DNA of 64,000 nt, taken from DATEDA01 sp963789885 (lineage in GTDB: Bacteria; Pseudomonadota; Gammaproteobacteria; Burkholderiales; SG8-39). The notes under the pieces were generated by a model. The model saw only the letters and a program-made list of their open reading frames with translations, was not told the DNA's origin and made no database searches. A program made the position numbers and the translations under genes. Location: contig CAWBNB010000021.1 in assembly GCA_963789885.1 (NCBI GenBank), forward strand, positions 124,001 to 188,000. The letters are read 5' to 3'. Below, piece by piece: positions 34,029 through 42,369 of this stretch. Each line of letters begins with the position of its first letter. Within the stretch, counting starts at the first letter, position 1.

Positions 34029-35002
34029 ATCGCCGTGCGGTGACACTGGTCGCGGTCCTCGCGGTGGCGCTGCTTGCGCTGCCGGCGGTCGCGTCGAGCT
34101 ACGTCCTCTCGGTGGCGACGCTGATCCTCTTCTTCGCCTATGCCGGTCAGGCATGGAACGTGATGATGGGTTTCGCCGGGCAGCTCTCGCTCGGACACTC
34201 GCTCTACGTGGGGGTCGGCGCGTACACCGCGGCGGGGCTCTTCTTCCACTACGGCATCGGCCCCTGGGCCGGGATCTGGCTCGCCGTCGCGCTCTGCGTG
34301 GCACTCGGTGCGGCGATCGGCTTCCTCGCGTTCCGGTTCGGGATCTCGGGCGTCTACTTCGCGCTGCTCACGATCGCGTTCGCCGAGTTCACGCGCATCG
34401 GCTTCGACCACATCGCCTGGCTCGGCGGGCCGGGCGGGCTCTTCATCAAGGTGGCACAGCGCGAGCAGCTCGACCTCGCCAATCTGCGCGGCCCGCCGGC
34501 GATGTTCTACTACCTGATGCTCGCGCTCACCGCGGCGGCGCTCGCGCTCTGCGCGTGGCTGCTCAGAAGCCGGGCCGGTTACTACTGGCAGGCGATCCGC
34601 GAGGACGAGCAGGCGGCGCAGGCGCTCGGCATCAACACGTTCCGCTGGAAGATGCTCGCGGTGGTCATCAGCTCGGCGATGACGGCGGTCGCAGGCGTGT
34701 TCTTCGCCTTCTACTACAACAATCTCTTCCCCGAGCAGATCTTCAACATCAGCCGCTCGATCGAGATCATCCTCGGACCGGTGATCGGCGGCGTCGGCAC
34801 GCTGTTCGGGCCGGTGCTCGGCGCGGCCGTGCTCGCGATCCTTGCCGACACGATCACCGAGCTCCTCGCCGCGGCGGGCGTCGAGATCCCCGGGGTGAAG
34901 CAGGTGTTCTACGGGCTCGTCCTGCTCGTCGTCGTGATGTTCCTGCCGCACGGCATCTGGCCGACGGTGGCGAGGAAGCTCGGCCTCGGACGGCGGGACT
35001 GA
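34025..35002 (+). CDS. livM: Branched-chain amino acid-type ABC permease (LivM)
   Basis: A 325-residue second permease subunit. It starts with GTG inside the livH stop, which gives the correct N-terminus (membrane segment from residue 5). LivM signatures are visible: G-F-A-G-Q-L-S-L-G-H near 45, G-G-P-G-G-L near 135, and G-G-V-G-T-L-F-G-P-V-L-G-A near 258. It partners LivH as a heterodimer in the membrane. Confidence 0.93.
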   Translation: MNRRAVTLVAVLAVALLALPAVASSYVLSVATLILFFAYAGQAWNVMMGFAGQLSLGHSLYVGVGAYTAAGLFFHYGIGPWAGIWLAVALCVALGAAIGFLAFRFGISGVYFALLTIAFAEFTRIGFDHIAWLGGPGGLFIKVAQREQLDLANLRGPPAMFYYLMLALTAAALALCAWLLRSRAGYYWQAIREDEQAAQALGINTFRWKMLAVVISSAMTAVAGVFFAFYYNNLFPEQIFNISRSIEIILGPVIGGVGTLFGPVLGAAVLAILADTITELLAAAGVEIPGVKQVFYGLVLLVVVMFLPHGIWPTVARKLGLGRRD

Positions 35003-35006
35003 AGCC

Positions 35007-35732
35007 ATGGCGCTGCTCGAGGTTCGCGACGTCTCGAAAGCGTTCCGCGGGTTGCGGGCGGTCATCGGCGTGTCGTTCGACGTGGGCGAGGGCGCGATCG
35101 TCGGCCTGATCGGGCCGAACGGCGCCGGCAAGACGACGACTTTCAACATGGTCGCCGGCGCGTTTGCGCCCGATAGCGGGGAGATCCGTTTTGCCGGCCG
35201 GCGGATCGACGGCCTGCGTCCCGACCAGGTGTGCGCCGCGGGGATCGGCCGGACGTTCCAGATCGTGCGGCCGTTCGCGGGCCTGAGCGTGCTCGACAAC
35301 GTCATCGTGGGAGCGCTCGAGCGCGCCGCCGGCGTGGCGGAGGCGCGAGCCTCCGCGGCCGCGATCCTGGAGCAGCTCGGCCTCGCCGCGAAGCGCGACC
35401 TGCCGGCCTCGGCGCTGACGCTGCCCGACCGCAAGCGGCTCGAGGTCGCGCGCGCGCTCGCGACGCGGCCGCGGCTGCTGCTCCTCGACGAGGTGATGGC
35501 CGGCCTGCGCCCGACCGAGTGCGACCAGATGGTCGCCGTGTTCCGGGAAATCAACCGCCGCGACGGGCTGACGGTGCTGCTGATCGAGCATGTGATGCGC
35601 GCGGTCATGGCGCTCGCGCAGGAGATCGTCGTGCTCCATCACGGCGAGGTGATCGCGTGCGGTGCGCCCGGCGAGGTCGTCCGGGACCCGGCCGTGCTCG
35701 AGTGCTATCTCGGCGAGGAGGCCCAGGTTTGA
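35007..35732 (+). CDS. livG: ABC transporter ATP-binding protein (LivG)
   Basis: A 241-residue ATPase with Walker A G-P-N-G-A-G-K-T-T near residues 37-45 and Walker B L-L-L-L-D-E-V-M near 157. The LivG-type insert G-I-G-R-T-F-Q is at about 78. The signature loop reads L-T-L-P-D-R-K-R rather than the canonical L-S-G-G-Q, a noticeable variant. It lies between livM (4-base gap) and livF (TTGA overlap). Confidence 0.9.
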   Translation: MALLEVRDVSKAFRGLRAVIGVSFDVGEGAIVGLIGPNGAGKTTTFNMVAGAFAPDSGEIRFAGRRIDGLRPDQVCAAGIGRTFQIVRPFAGLSVLDNVIVGALERAAGVAEARASAAAILEQLGLAAKRDLPASALTLPDRKRLEVARALATRPRLLLLDEVMAGLRPTECDQMVAVFREINRRDGLTVLLIEHVMRAVMALAQEIVVLHHGEVIACGAPGEVVRDPAVLECYLGEEAQV

Positions 35733-36451
35733 GCGCGGCCGAGCCGCTGCTCGCGATCGAGGGCCTCGATCTCTACTACGGCGATGCGCAGGCGCTCGCG
35801 GGCGTGACGCTGGCGGTGCCCGCAGGCGAGGTCGTCGCGATCGTCGGCGCGAACGGCGCGGGCAAGACCTCGCTGATTCGGGCGATCGCCGGCATCGAGA
35901 CGCCGCGGGCCGGACGCATCCGATTCCGCGGCCGGGAGGTGAGCGGGCTCGACTCGTACGCGACCTGCGAGCTCGGGATCGGGCAGGTCGCCGAGGGGCG
36001 CCAGGTGTTTCCGTCGCTCACGGTGGTCGAGAACCTGGAAATGGGAGCGATGCTCCCGCGCGCGCGGGCCAAGCTGGGCCAGACGCTGGCCGAGGTGTAC
36101 GCGCTCTTCCCGCGGCTCGCCGAGCGCCAGGCCCAGGCCGCTGGAACGCTCTCCGGCGGCGAGCAGCAGATGCTCGCGATCGGGCGCTGCCTGATGGGCC
36201 GACCCGAGTTCGTGATGTTCGACGAGCCGTCGCTCGGCCTCGCACCGACCGTGGTACAGGAGGTGTTTCACACCGTTCGCACGCTGCACGAGCGCGGCCT
36301 GACGATTCTCCTGGTGGAGCAGAACGTCGCCCTGTCGCTCAAGCTCGCGCAGCGCGCGTACGTGCTCGAGAACGGCCGCGTCGTGATGCAGGGGACCGGT
36401 GCCGAGCTCCTCGCCGACGACCGCGTGCGGCAGGCTTATCTGGGCTTGTAG
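35729..36451 (+). CDS. livF: ABC transporter ATP-binding protein (LivF)
   Basis: A 240-residue ATPase with Walker A G-A-N-G-A-G-K-T-S near residues 36-44, the signature L-S-G-G-E-Q-Q near 137, and Walker B F-V-M-F-D-E-P-S near 157. The LivF-type motif V-A-E-G-R-Q-V-F is near 88. No ATG or GTG fits; a TTG at 35729, overlapping the livG stop, gives the right length and couples its translation to livG. It is the last gene of the importer operon. Confidence 0.92.
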   Translation: MSAAEPLLAIEGLDLYYGDAQALAGVTLAVPAGEVVAIVGANGAGKTSLIRAIAGIETPRAGRIRFRGREVSGLDSYATCELGIGQVAEGRQVFPSLTVVENLEMGAMLPRARAKLGQTLAEVYALFPRLAERQAQAAGTLSGGEQQMLAIGRCLMGRPEFVMFDEPSLGLAPTVVQEVFHTVRTLHERGLTILLVEQNVALSLKLAQRAYVLENGRVVMQGTGAELLADDRVRQAYLGL

Positions 36452-36497
36452 ACCGGGCCGTGACGCAGTTCACGCACGGAGCGCGCGGCGCAAACGC

Positions 36498-36513
36498 TGG
36501 CATGCCTTCTGCT
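36498..36513 (+). promoter_or_regulatory. Candidate sigma-54 (RpoN) promoter
   Basis: TGGCATGCCTTCTGCT has the invariant GG (36499-36500) and GC (36511-36512) exactly 10 bases apart and matches most of the consensus TGGCACG-N4-TTGC. Transcription would begin near 36524, directly before the anti-Shine-Dalgarno hairpin. No gene begins within the next 220 bases, so the predicted product is a short RNA. Confidence 0.5.
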
Positions 36514-36523
36514 CTCTACAGGG

Positions 36524-36596
36524 TAGCTTTCGCCTTTTTCCTCCTCCTTTGGGGTGAAAGTTTTTTCGGCGGCCTCCGGGCCGCCTTTCTTTTTTC
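36524..36596 (+). ncRNA. Candidate small RNA with an anti-Shine-Dalgarno (CCUCCUCC) hairpin loop
   Basis: The predicted transcript is about 72 nt. Hairpin 1 pairs CTTTCGCC (36527-36534) with GGTGAAAG (36553-36560), eight pairs with one G-U. Its 18-base loop carries CCTCCTCC, complementary to ribosome-binding sites, and six T follow. Hairpin 2 is an intrinsic terminator (36568-36595). A C/U-rich loop of this kind resembles the CcsR/Cuckoo class of stress RNAs known from proteobacteria. hfq is encoded at 51532. It has not been confirmed as transcribed; it could be only the 3' end of the livF mRNA. Confidence 0.5.
36568..36595 (+). terminator. Rho-independent terminator
   Basis: A 7-bp G+C stem, GGCGGCC (36568-36574) with GGCCGCC (36579-36585), and a 4-base loop are followed by TTTCTTTTTT (36586-36595). 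It would end both the Liv operon and the candidate small RNA. The rest of the spacer, 36597-36750, shows no feature I can support. Confidence 0.85.
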
Positions 36597-36750
36597 ACGC
36601 TCCCACCGAGTGGAACCCGTTTCCCGTGAAGGATTTGGCGCTTAAGCGGGCGCCGCGACCAGGCGCCGTGCTGTGCCGGTTTCGACAGGGTCGTCGAGCC
36701 CGCTACACGGATTCGTTGAATCGCGGCTCCGGCGACCCCATAAACGAGTC

Positions 36751-37608
36751 ATGACCGCCCACTCCTTCGACTCGACCGTCGCCGATTTCGACCGCGACGT
36801 CGTGGAAGCCTCCAGGCTGACGCCGGTCGTCGTGGACTTCTGGGCCCCCTGGTGCGGCCCCTGCCGAGCGCTGAAGCCGGTCCTCGAGAAGCTCGCGGCC
36901 GAGTTCGGGGGCAAGTTCCTGCTGGCGAAGGTCAACACGGACGAGAACCCGGAGGTCGCCGAGCGCTATGGCGTGCGCGGCATCCCGAACGTGAAGGCAT
37001 TCGTCGACGGCAAGGTCGCGAACGAGTTCACCGGCGCTCAGCCCGAGTCCGCGGTGCGGCGATTCCTGGAGACGGTCGTGCCGTCGCCGGCGGAGACGCT
37101 ACGACGTGCCGCTCAGGAGGATGTCGCGCGCGGCGACTTCGATGCCGCCGAAACCAGGCTGCGCCAGGCGATCGGGCTCGACGCGACGGCCAATGACGCG
37201 CGGGTCGATCTCGCCGCGCTCCTTGCCGCACGCCAGGACCTCGCGGGGGCCGAGGCCGCGCTCGCCCCGATTCCCGAGCACCGGCGCGACGAGCGCGCAG
37301 CGAACCTCCTCACGCGGATCGGACTGGCGCGCAAGCGCGCAAATCTGCCGGACGCGGCCACCCTGAAGGCGCGCGTCGACGCGCAACCCGCGGACCTCGA
37401 GGCCCGCCTTGCTTACGCGGAACGGCTCGTGGCCGACGGGACGTATCGCGCCGCGCTCGACGAACTCCTGGAGGTGGTGCGACGCGATCGCAGCGAGCGC
37501 CGCGAGCGGGCGCGCAAGGCGATCGTCGAGGTATTCGCCCTTGCCGCCGGGGAACCCGAATTGGTGAGCGAATACCGCCGGGCGCTCGCCAGCGCGCTCT
37601 ATAGTTGA
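36751..37608 (+). CDS. Thioredoxin-TPR protein (YbbN/CnoX-like co-chaperone)
   Basis: A 285-residue protein. Residues 1-110 are a thioredoxin domain with an intact W-C-G-P-C active site at 33-37 and G-V-R-G-I-P-N-V near 75. Residues 115-285 form alpha-helical TPR-like repeats. YbbN/CnoX proteins protect substrates during oxidative stress and pass them to GroEL or DnaK. E. coli YbbN has S-x-x-C in place of C-x-x-C, so this homologue may also have redox activity. The ATG at 36751 is preferred because the domain begins there; the open frame upstream is not homologous. Confidence 0.88.
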   Translation: MTAHSFDSTVADFDRDVVEASRLTPVVVDFWAPWCGPCRALKPVLEKLAAEFGGKFLLAKVNTDENPEVAERYGVRGIPNVKAFVDGKVANEFTGAQPESAVRRFLETVVPSPAETLRRAAQEDVARGDFDAAETRLRQAIGLDATANDARVDLAALLAARQDLAGAEAALAPIPEHRRDERAANLLTRIGLARKRANLPDAATLKARVDAQPADLEARLAYAERLVADGTYRAALDELLEVVRRDRSERRERARKAIVEVFALAAGEPELVSEYRRALASALYS

Positions 37609-37708
37609 GCCTTAAGGCCGCACCCGCGGAGGGTGGCCCGGCCGGGGCTAGCCACACGCCTGATTCTTCAGGCACAATCGGCTGCAACCACATGCCGGTC
37701 TGCCGCCG

Positions 37709-38296
37709 ATGGAAGCGCCGCTGATCCTGACCCTGGACTCGCACGGTGTCCCGCACCGCTGGGTGCCGTGGCAGCAGGCCTGCTTCTATTACGCCAAGAA
37801 CCTCGTCGCCTGGACGCTCGGGGAGGTCGCGTTCACCGCCCACGGCGGGATCTCGCGGCTGACCGGCGAGCGCTCGAGCATCACCGGCCACTCGATCATC
37901 GCGATCAAGGGCAAGGCGATGGCGATGAAGGGCTTCAACCAGGTCCCGCCGCTCAACAACCGCGAGCTCTTCCGGCGCGATCGCCACGTCTGCGCGTACT
38001 GCGGCGGCGAGTTCTCGTTCCTGCGGCTGACTCGCGACCACATCCTGCCGATGTCGCGCGGCGGCCGCGACACCTGGATGAACGTCGTGACGGCGTGCCG
38101 CCACTGCAACGGCGTCAAGCGCAATCACACCCCCGAGGAAGCAGGGGTGCAGCTGATGTACGCGCCTTACGTGCCGAACAAGGCCGAGTACCTGATCCTG
38201 ACGAACCGCAAGATCCTATCCGACCAGATGGAGCTCCTGCTCCAGCACGTGTCGTCGCACAGCCGCGTGTTCGATCTGGCTCTCACCACCCGCTAG
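37709..38296 (+). CDS. HNH endonuclease domain protein
   Basis: A 195-residue protein. The HNH/zinc site lies in the middle: C-A-Y-C-G-G-E-F near residues 95-102, the D-H-I-L-P-M-S-R-G-G motif near 112, N-V-V-T-A-C near 127, and C-R-H-C-N near 131-135. The flanks form the stand-alone HNH type that is widespread and chromosomal in betaproteobacteria, often near DNA repair or housekeeping genes. There are no phage genes nearby. The cellular role is unknown. Confidence 0.88.
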   Translation: MEAPLILTLDSHGVPHRWVPWQQACFYYAKNLVAWTLGEVAFTAHGGISRLTGERSSITGHSIIAIKGKAMAMKGFNQVPPLNNRELFRRDRHVCAYCGGEFSFLRLTRDHILPMSRGGRDTWMNVVTACRHCNGVKRNHTPEEAGVQLMYAPYVPNKAEYLILTNRKILSDQMELLLQHVSSHSRVFDLALTTR

Positions 38297-38320
38297 GGCG
38301 GCGGGCTCGCCGCGCGCGGC

Positions 38321-39334
38321 ATGGCCCAGGATTTCTGGCGCAACTCCGGCTTCCATCTGCTGGAGCGCGGCGGCGCGGGCCGCCTTCGCGTCACCGACGA
38401 TTTTCTCCGCGCCTATCTGTTGCGGCCGGAGCTGCGCCCGGTGGAGGAATCGGGGCCGGCTGAGATCACCCTGTACGAGTCGCTGCTGGACGCGCCGCGC
38501 CAACCGGTCGCCGCGGGCGAGCTCGATGCCGTCGAGGACGCGGACGCCCGCGCCAACCTGAAGATCTGGCTCGAGTTCCGCGAGCGCCTGCTCGCCGCCG
38601 ACTCGGTCGAGGCGTGCTACCGGAGCCTGTTCGACGCCGACGTGCGCACGCCGCCGCTCTTCATCGACCAGCTCGTGCAGATCATCCTTCGCAGCGTGCT
38701 CGACGGCGTCGACGATCCGCTCGAGGTCCGCGCCGGCGAGCTCTTCTACCGCGAGCAGAAGGTGAGCATCGACGAGGGGCGGATCCTGCTCGCCGACCTG
38801 GAGACGGTCGAGATGCACGCCTCCGGGGGCACCTACGGCAGCCTCGGGCGCCTGATCGTCGAAGCCCAGACCCCGGTCAAGGCGGTGAACCTCGACGTGC
38901 TCGATGCGGACAACGGCGCCCTCTACTGGCTCCGCGACCAGCGGCACGACCTCGTCATCGGCCTCAACTACGGGCGCGCCGGGATCACCGCGCTCGGCCG
39001 GGTCATCGCCCGCTGGGTGCGCCACTTCGTCGGCGTCGATCCGGCGGTGACGCCGCTCCGGCAGATCCAGGATGCGAAATGGGCGTGGCACATCGGGCTC
39101 GACGCGCAGGCCACGGCGGTGCTGAACGATCTGTGGCGCGGGCAAGACGTCGAGGCGGGGCGGCTCGCGCGCCTGCTCGCGCTGTTCCGCATGGACTTTC
39201 CCGACCCGGCCGTGCTGCGGCCGGACGTCGCCGGCAAGCCGGTCTACCTTGCGCTCGCGATGGACGAAGAAAACGTCGTTCGCATGAAGCCGCAGAACCT
39301 GCTCCTCAACCTCCCGCTCGCCGCGCCGTCGTGA
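38321..39334 (+). CDS. Conserved protein of unknown function (DUF6352-like)
   Basis: A 337-residue soluble protein starting M-A-Q-D-F-W-R-N-S-G-F-H-L-L. It has a mixed alpha/beta profile with no signal peptide, membrane segment or catalytic motif that I recognise. It resembles a betaproteobacterial hypothetical family annotated DUF6352; I recall this name but cannot verify it here. It begins 24 bases after the HNH gene, and its stop overlaps the DNA glycosylase start (GTGA), which suggests co-expression with repair functions. Confidence 0.8.
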   Translation: MAQDFWRNSGFHLLERGGAGRLRVTDDFLRAYLLRPELRPVEESGPAEITLYESLLDAPRQPVAAGELDAVEDADARANLKIWLEFRERLLAADSVEACYRSLFDADVRTPPLFIDQLVQIILRSVLDGVDDPLEVRAGELFYREQKVSIDEGRILLADLETVEMHASGGTYGSLGRLIVEAQTPVKAVNLDVLDADNGALYWLRDQRHDLVIGLNYGRAGITALGRVIARWVRHFVGVDPAVTPLRQIQDAKWAWHIGLDAQATAVLNDLWRGQDVEAGRLARLLALFRMDFPDPAVLRPDVAGKPVYLALAMDEENVVRMKPQNLLLNLPLAAPS

Positions 39335-39954
39335 CCGCCCGGCCCGAGTACTGGCTACGCGCCAAGCGCGCGCTTGCGCGCCGCGACCCCGTGCTCGCGC
39401 AGATCATGCGCGAGCGTCCGCGGATCGCGCTGCGGAGCCGCGGCGATCCCTTCAATACGCTCGCGCGCTCGATCGTCGGCCAGCAGATCTCGGTGAAGGC
39501 CGCGCAGAGCGTTTGGAACCGCCTTGCCGCGGCGGTCCCGGTGGTCGCTCCGGACGCGGTGGCGAGCCTGCACCTGCGCCGTCTGCGCGCGTGCGGGCTC
39601 TCGGCGCGCAAGAGCGAGTATCTGCGCGATCTCGCCCGCCATTTCGTCGCGGGCAGGGTCGAGGTCGAGCGCTGGTCGCAAATGGACGACGAGGCCGTGA
39701 TCGCCGAGCTCGTCGAGGTGCGCGGCATCGGCCGGTGGACGGCCGAGATGCTGCTGATGTTCAGCCTGCTGCGCCCGAACGTGCTGCCGGTCGACGACCT
39801 CGGCCTGCGCCGCGCCGCGAGCCGCCACTACTTCGACGGCGAGGAGATCGACGCGGACGAGCTGCGCGCGCTCGGTGCGCGCTGGGAACCCTGGCGATCC
39901 GTGGCGACCTGGTATCTCTGGCGCAGCCTCGAGCCGGTGCCGGTCGAGTACTGA
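39331..39954 (+). CDS. DNA-3-methyladenine glycosylase, HhH-GPD (AlkA-like) family
   Basis: A 207-residue base-excision-repair glycosylase. The HhH-GPD fold is clear: S-I-V-G-Q-Q-I-S near residues 44-51, the hairpin V-R-G-I-G-R-W-T-A-E near 130-139, and the catalytic Asp in L-P-V-D-D-L-G near 151-157. It lacks the N-terminal domain of E. coli AlkA, as do many bacterial short forms. The GTG start overlaps the stop of the preceding gene. Confidence 0.9.
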   Translation: MTARPEYWLRAKRALARRDPVLAQIMRERPRIALRSRGDPFNTLARSIVGQQISVKAAQSVWNRLAAAVPVVAPDAVASLHLRRLRACGLSARKSEYLRDLARHFVAGRVEVERWSQMDDEAVIAELVEVRGIGRWTAEMLLMFSLLRPNVLPVDDLGLRRAASRHYFDGEEIDADELRALGARWEPWRSVATWYLWRSLEPVPVEY

Positions 39955-39997
39955 GCCGCGCCGGCCGTTCAGCCGTGGTTTAGAATCCGCGCGCGAC

Positions 39998-40966
39998 ATG
40001 AAAGCCACTTTTCTCGATTTCGAGCAGCCCATCGCCGAGCTGGAGGCGCGGATCGACGAGCTGCGCTTCGTGCAGGACGACTCCGCGGTCGACATCTCCG
40101 AGGAGATCACGCGGCTGCAGAAGAAGAGCCAGGCGCTGACGAAGGAGATCTACTCCAAGCTCTCGCCCTGGCAGGTGGCGCAGGTCGCGCGCCATCCGCA
40201 GCGTCCGTACACCCTCGACTACATCGGCGCGCTCTTCACCGACTTCGAGGAGCTGCACGGCGATCGGGCGTTCGCCGACGACCTCTCGATGGTGGGCGGC
40301 CTCGCGCGCTTCAATGGCCAGCCGGTGATGGTGATCGGCCACCAGAAGGGGCGCGACACCAAGGAGAAGCTCGCCCGCAACTTCGGCATGCCGCGTCCCG
40401 AGGGCTATCGCAAGGCGATGCGGTTCATGCGACTCGCCGAGAAGTTCGGGCTGCCGGTGCTCACCTTCGTCGACACGCCCGGTGCGTATCCCGGGATCGG
40501 CGCCGAGGAACGCGGGCAGGCCGAGGCGATCGGCCGCAACCTGTACGTGCTCGCCGAGCTGAAGGTACCCGTTGTGTGCACCATCATCGGCGAGGGCGGA
40601 TCGGGCGGGGCGCTCGCAATCGCCGTCGGCGACACCGTCATGATGCTGCAGTACTCGACGTACTCGGTGATCTCGCCCGAAGGCTGCGCGTCGATCCTCT
40701 GGAAGAACGCCGAGATGGCGCCCGAGGCGGCCGAGACCCTCGGCATCACCGCCAACCGGCTGAAGACGCTCGGTCTGATCGACAAGATCGTGAACGAGCC
40801 GCTCGGTGGTGCCCATCGCGACCATGCGGCCGCAGCGCAGAGCCTGAAGAAGGCGTTGCAGGACGCGTTGCGGGGCCTCGCCGACAAGAGCCCGACGGAG
40901 CTCGTCGAAGCGCGCTTCGAGCGGCTGATGGGCTATGGCAAGTTCAAGGAAGCGACGGCGAAGTGA
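39998..40966 (+). CDS. accA: Acetyl-CoA carboxylase carboxyltransferase subunit alpha
   Basis: A 322-residue subunit that, with AccD, moves carboxyl from biotin to acetyl-CoA, the first step of fatty acid synthesis. Family signatures are F-L-D-F-E-Q-P-I-A-E-L-E at the N-terminus, G-D-R-A-F-A-D-D near 87, the oxyanion/biotin region D-T-P-G-A-Y-P-G near 160, and G-E-G-G-S-G-G-A-L-A near 196. The ATG at 39998 gives the usual length. The 3' end overlaps tilS by 32 bases, as the accA-tilS pair often does. Confidence 0.96.
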   Translation: MKATFLDFEQPIAELEARIDELRFVQDDSAVDISEEITRLQKKSQALTKEIYSKLSPWQVAQVARHPQRPYTLDYIGALFTDFEELHGDRAFADDLSMVGGLARFNGQPVMVIGHQKGRDTKEKLARNFGMPRPEGYRKAMRFMRLAEKFGLPVLTFVDTPGAYPGIGAEERGQAEAIGRNLYVLAELKVPVVCTIIGEGGSGGALAIAVGDTVMMLQYSTYSVISPEGCASILWKNAEMAPEAAETLGITANRLKTLGLIDKIVNEPLGGAHRDHAAAAQSLKKALQDALRGLADKSPTELVEARFERLMGYGKFKEATAK

Positions 40967-42317
40967 GCTTGCCGAACGGGTCGCCGCGGAGCTCGTCCGC
41001 CACGTTCCCCGCGGCGCGACGCTGACGCTCGCGCTCTCGGGCGGCATCGACTCGATCGCGGCGCTCGACATCCTCGCGCGGCTCGCGCGCTCCCATCCGT
41101 TCGCGCTCGACTGCCTCCACGTCAACCACCGGATCAGCCCGAATGCAGCTGCCTGGGCGCGCTTCGCACGCGCGAGCGCCAGGCGCTACGGACTCAAGTG
41201 CACGGTGCGAACGGTCGACCTCGCGCCGCACCGCCGGCTCGGCCTGGAGGGCGCGGCGCGGGCGGCACGGTACGCGGCGTTCGCGCGCGCGCGAGCCGAT
41301 TTCGTCGTGCTCGCGCAACACCGCGACGACCAGGCCGAAACGGTGCTGCTCCAGCTCGTGCGGGGCGCCGGCGTTGCGGGCCTCGCGGGCATGCCGGCCC
41401 TGCGCAAGCCGGGTGGCCCGACCCTGCTGCGACCGCTGCTCGGCGCTACGCGCGCAGAGATCGAGCGGTACGCGCGCGAACGCGGCCTAGAGTGGGTCGA
41501 AGACGAATCGAACGCCGACGAGCGGCGTGCGCGCAACTTCGTGCGCCGCAGGGTGATGCCGCTCCTCGTCGAGTTGAACGCCGCGGCGGCCGCCAACCTC
41601 GCGCGGAGCGCGGCCCACCTCGCCGAGGCGCACGAGCTCGCGCGCGCGGTCGCCGCGCTCGATGCGCGCGAGGCGATGCGCGAGGGCCGGCTGAGCGCCG
41701 CCGCGCTCGCCCGGCTGCCCGCGGCGCGGGCGAGAAACCTGCTCCGGTGGACGATCACCGAGACCGGCCTCGTCGTGCCCGACGCGGGCCGGCTCGACGA
41801 GATCCTGCGGCAGGTCGTAGGCGCGCGCGCGGACGCAACGATCCGGATCGCGCTCGACGGCGCGGAGGTCAGACGATATCGCGATGCCGTGTGGATCGTG
41901 GCGGCGCGGGCGGCTCCGCCGCCCGCGTTCCGAGCCCGCTGGACGGGGCGGCCGGCCTGGCATTTGCCCGAACTCGGAGGCACGTTGACGTTCAAAGCTA
42001 CGAACGGGGGCGGCGTGGCAGCCCGCGCGCTCGATCGGGGACAGGTGGAAGTGCGGCTCCGGTCCGGGGGGGAGCGGCTGCAGCCCGACGGCCGCCGCCC
42101 CCGGCGGACGCTTAAGGCACTGCTCCAGGAGAGCGCCATTCCCCCGTGGGAGCGCGAGCGGCTGCCGCTCCTCTATTCCGGTGGAAAACTCGTTGCCGTT
42201 CCGGGGATTGGCGTCGCCGCGGAGGCCGCCGCCGCCGCCGGCGAGCGCGGCTGGACGGTATCGTGGGTGCCCGATCGCCTCAAACTGCCGAAATCGACGA
42301 AACCGATGATAAAATAA
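40935..42317 (+). CDS. tilS: tRNA(Ile)-lysidine synthase
   Basis: A 460-residue enzyme that changes C34 of tRNA(Ile)(CAU) to lysidine using ATP and lysine. The PP-loop is S-G-G-I-D-S near residues 35-40, followed by L-H-V-N-H and Q-H-R-D-D-Q-A-E-T near 127-135. The C-terminal domain contains R-R-T-L-K-A-L-L-Q-E near 395. The ATG at 40935 lies inside accA; no better in-frame start is closer to the PP-loop. Confidence 0.94.
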   Translation: MASSRKRRRSELAERVAAELVRHVPRGATLTLALSGGIDSIAALDILARLARSHPFALDCLHVNHRISPNAAAWARFARASARRYGLKCTVRTVDLAPHRRLGLEGAARAARYAAFARARADFVVLAQHRDDQAETVLLQLVRGAGVAGLAGMPALRKPGGPTLLRPLLGATRAEIERYARERGLEWVEDESNADERRARNFVRRRVMPLLVELNAAAAANLARSAAHLAEAHELARAVAALDAREAMREGRLSAAALARLPAARARNLLRWTITETGLVVPDAGRLDEILRQVVGARADATIRIALDGAEVRRYRDAVWIVAARAAPPPAFRARWTGRPAWHLPELGGTLTFKATNGGGVAARALDRGQVEVRLRSGGERLQPDGRRPRRTLKALLQESAIPPWERERLPLLYSGGKLVAVPGIGVAAEAAAAAGERGWTVSWVPDRLKLPKSTKPMIK

Positions 42318-42369
42318 CGAGTTATTCGGGTCTTCTAGAACACCAAAACAGCATCGACAGGGAGTGCCA

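Noticed and set aside
37709..38296. HNH gene as a phage or restriction-system marker
   Set aside because: Its neighbours are chromosomal housekeeping genes and no methylase, terminase or capsid gene is present.
39981..39986. TAGAAT box before accA as a promoter
   Set aside because: The -10-like box is plausible but I found no -35 at suitable spacing, so it is not listed as a feature.
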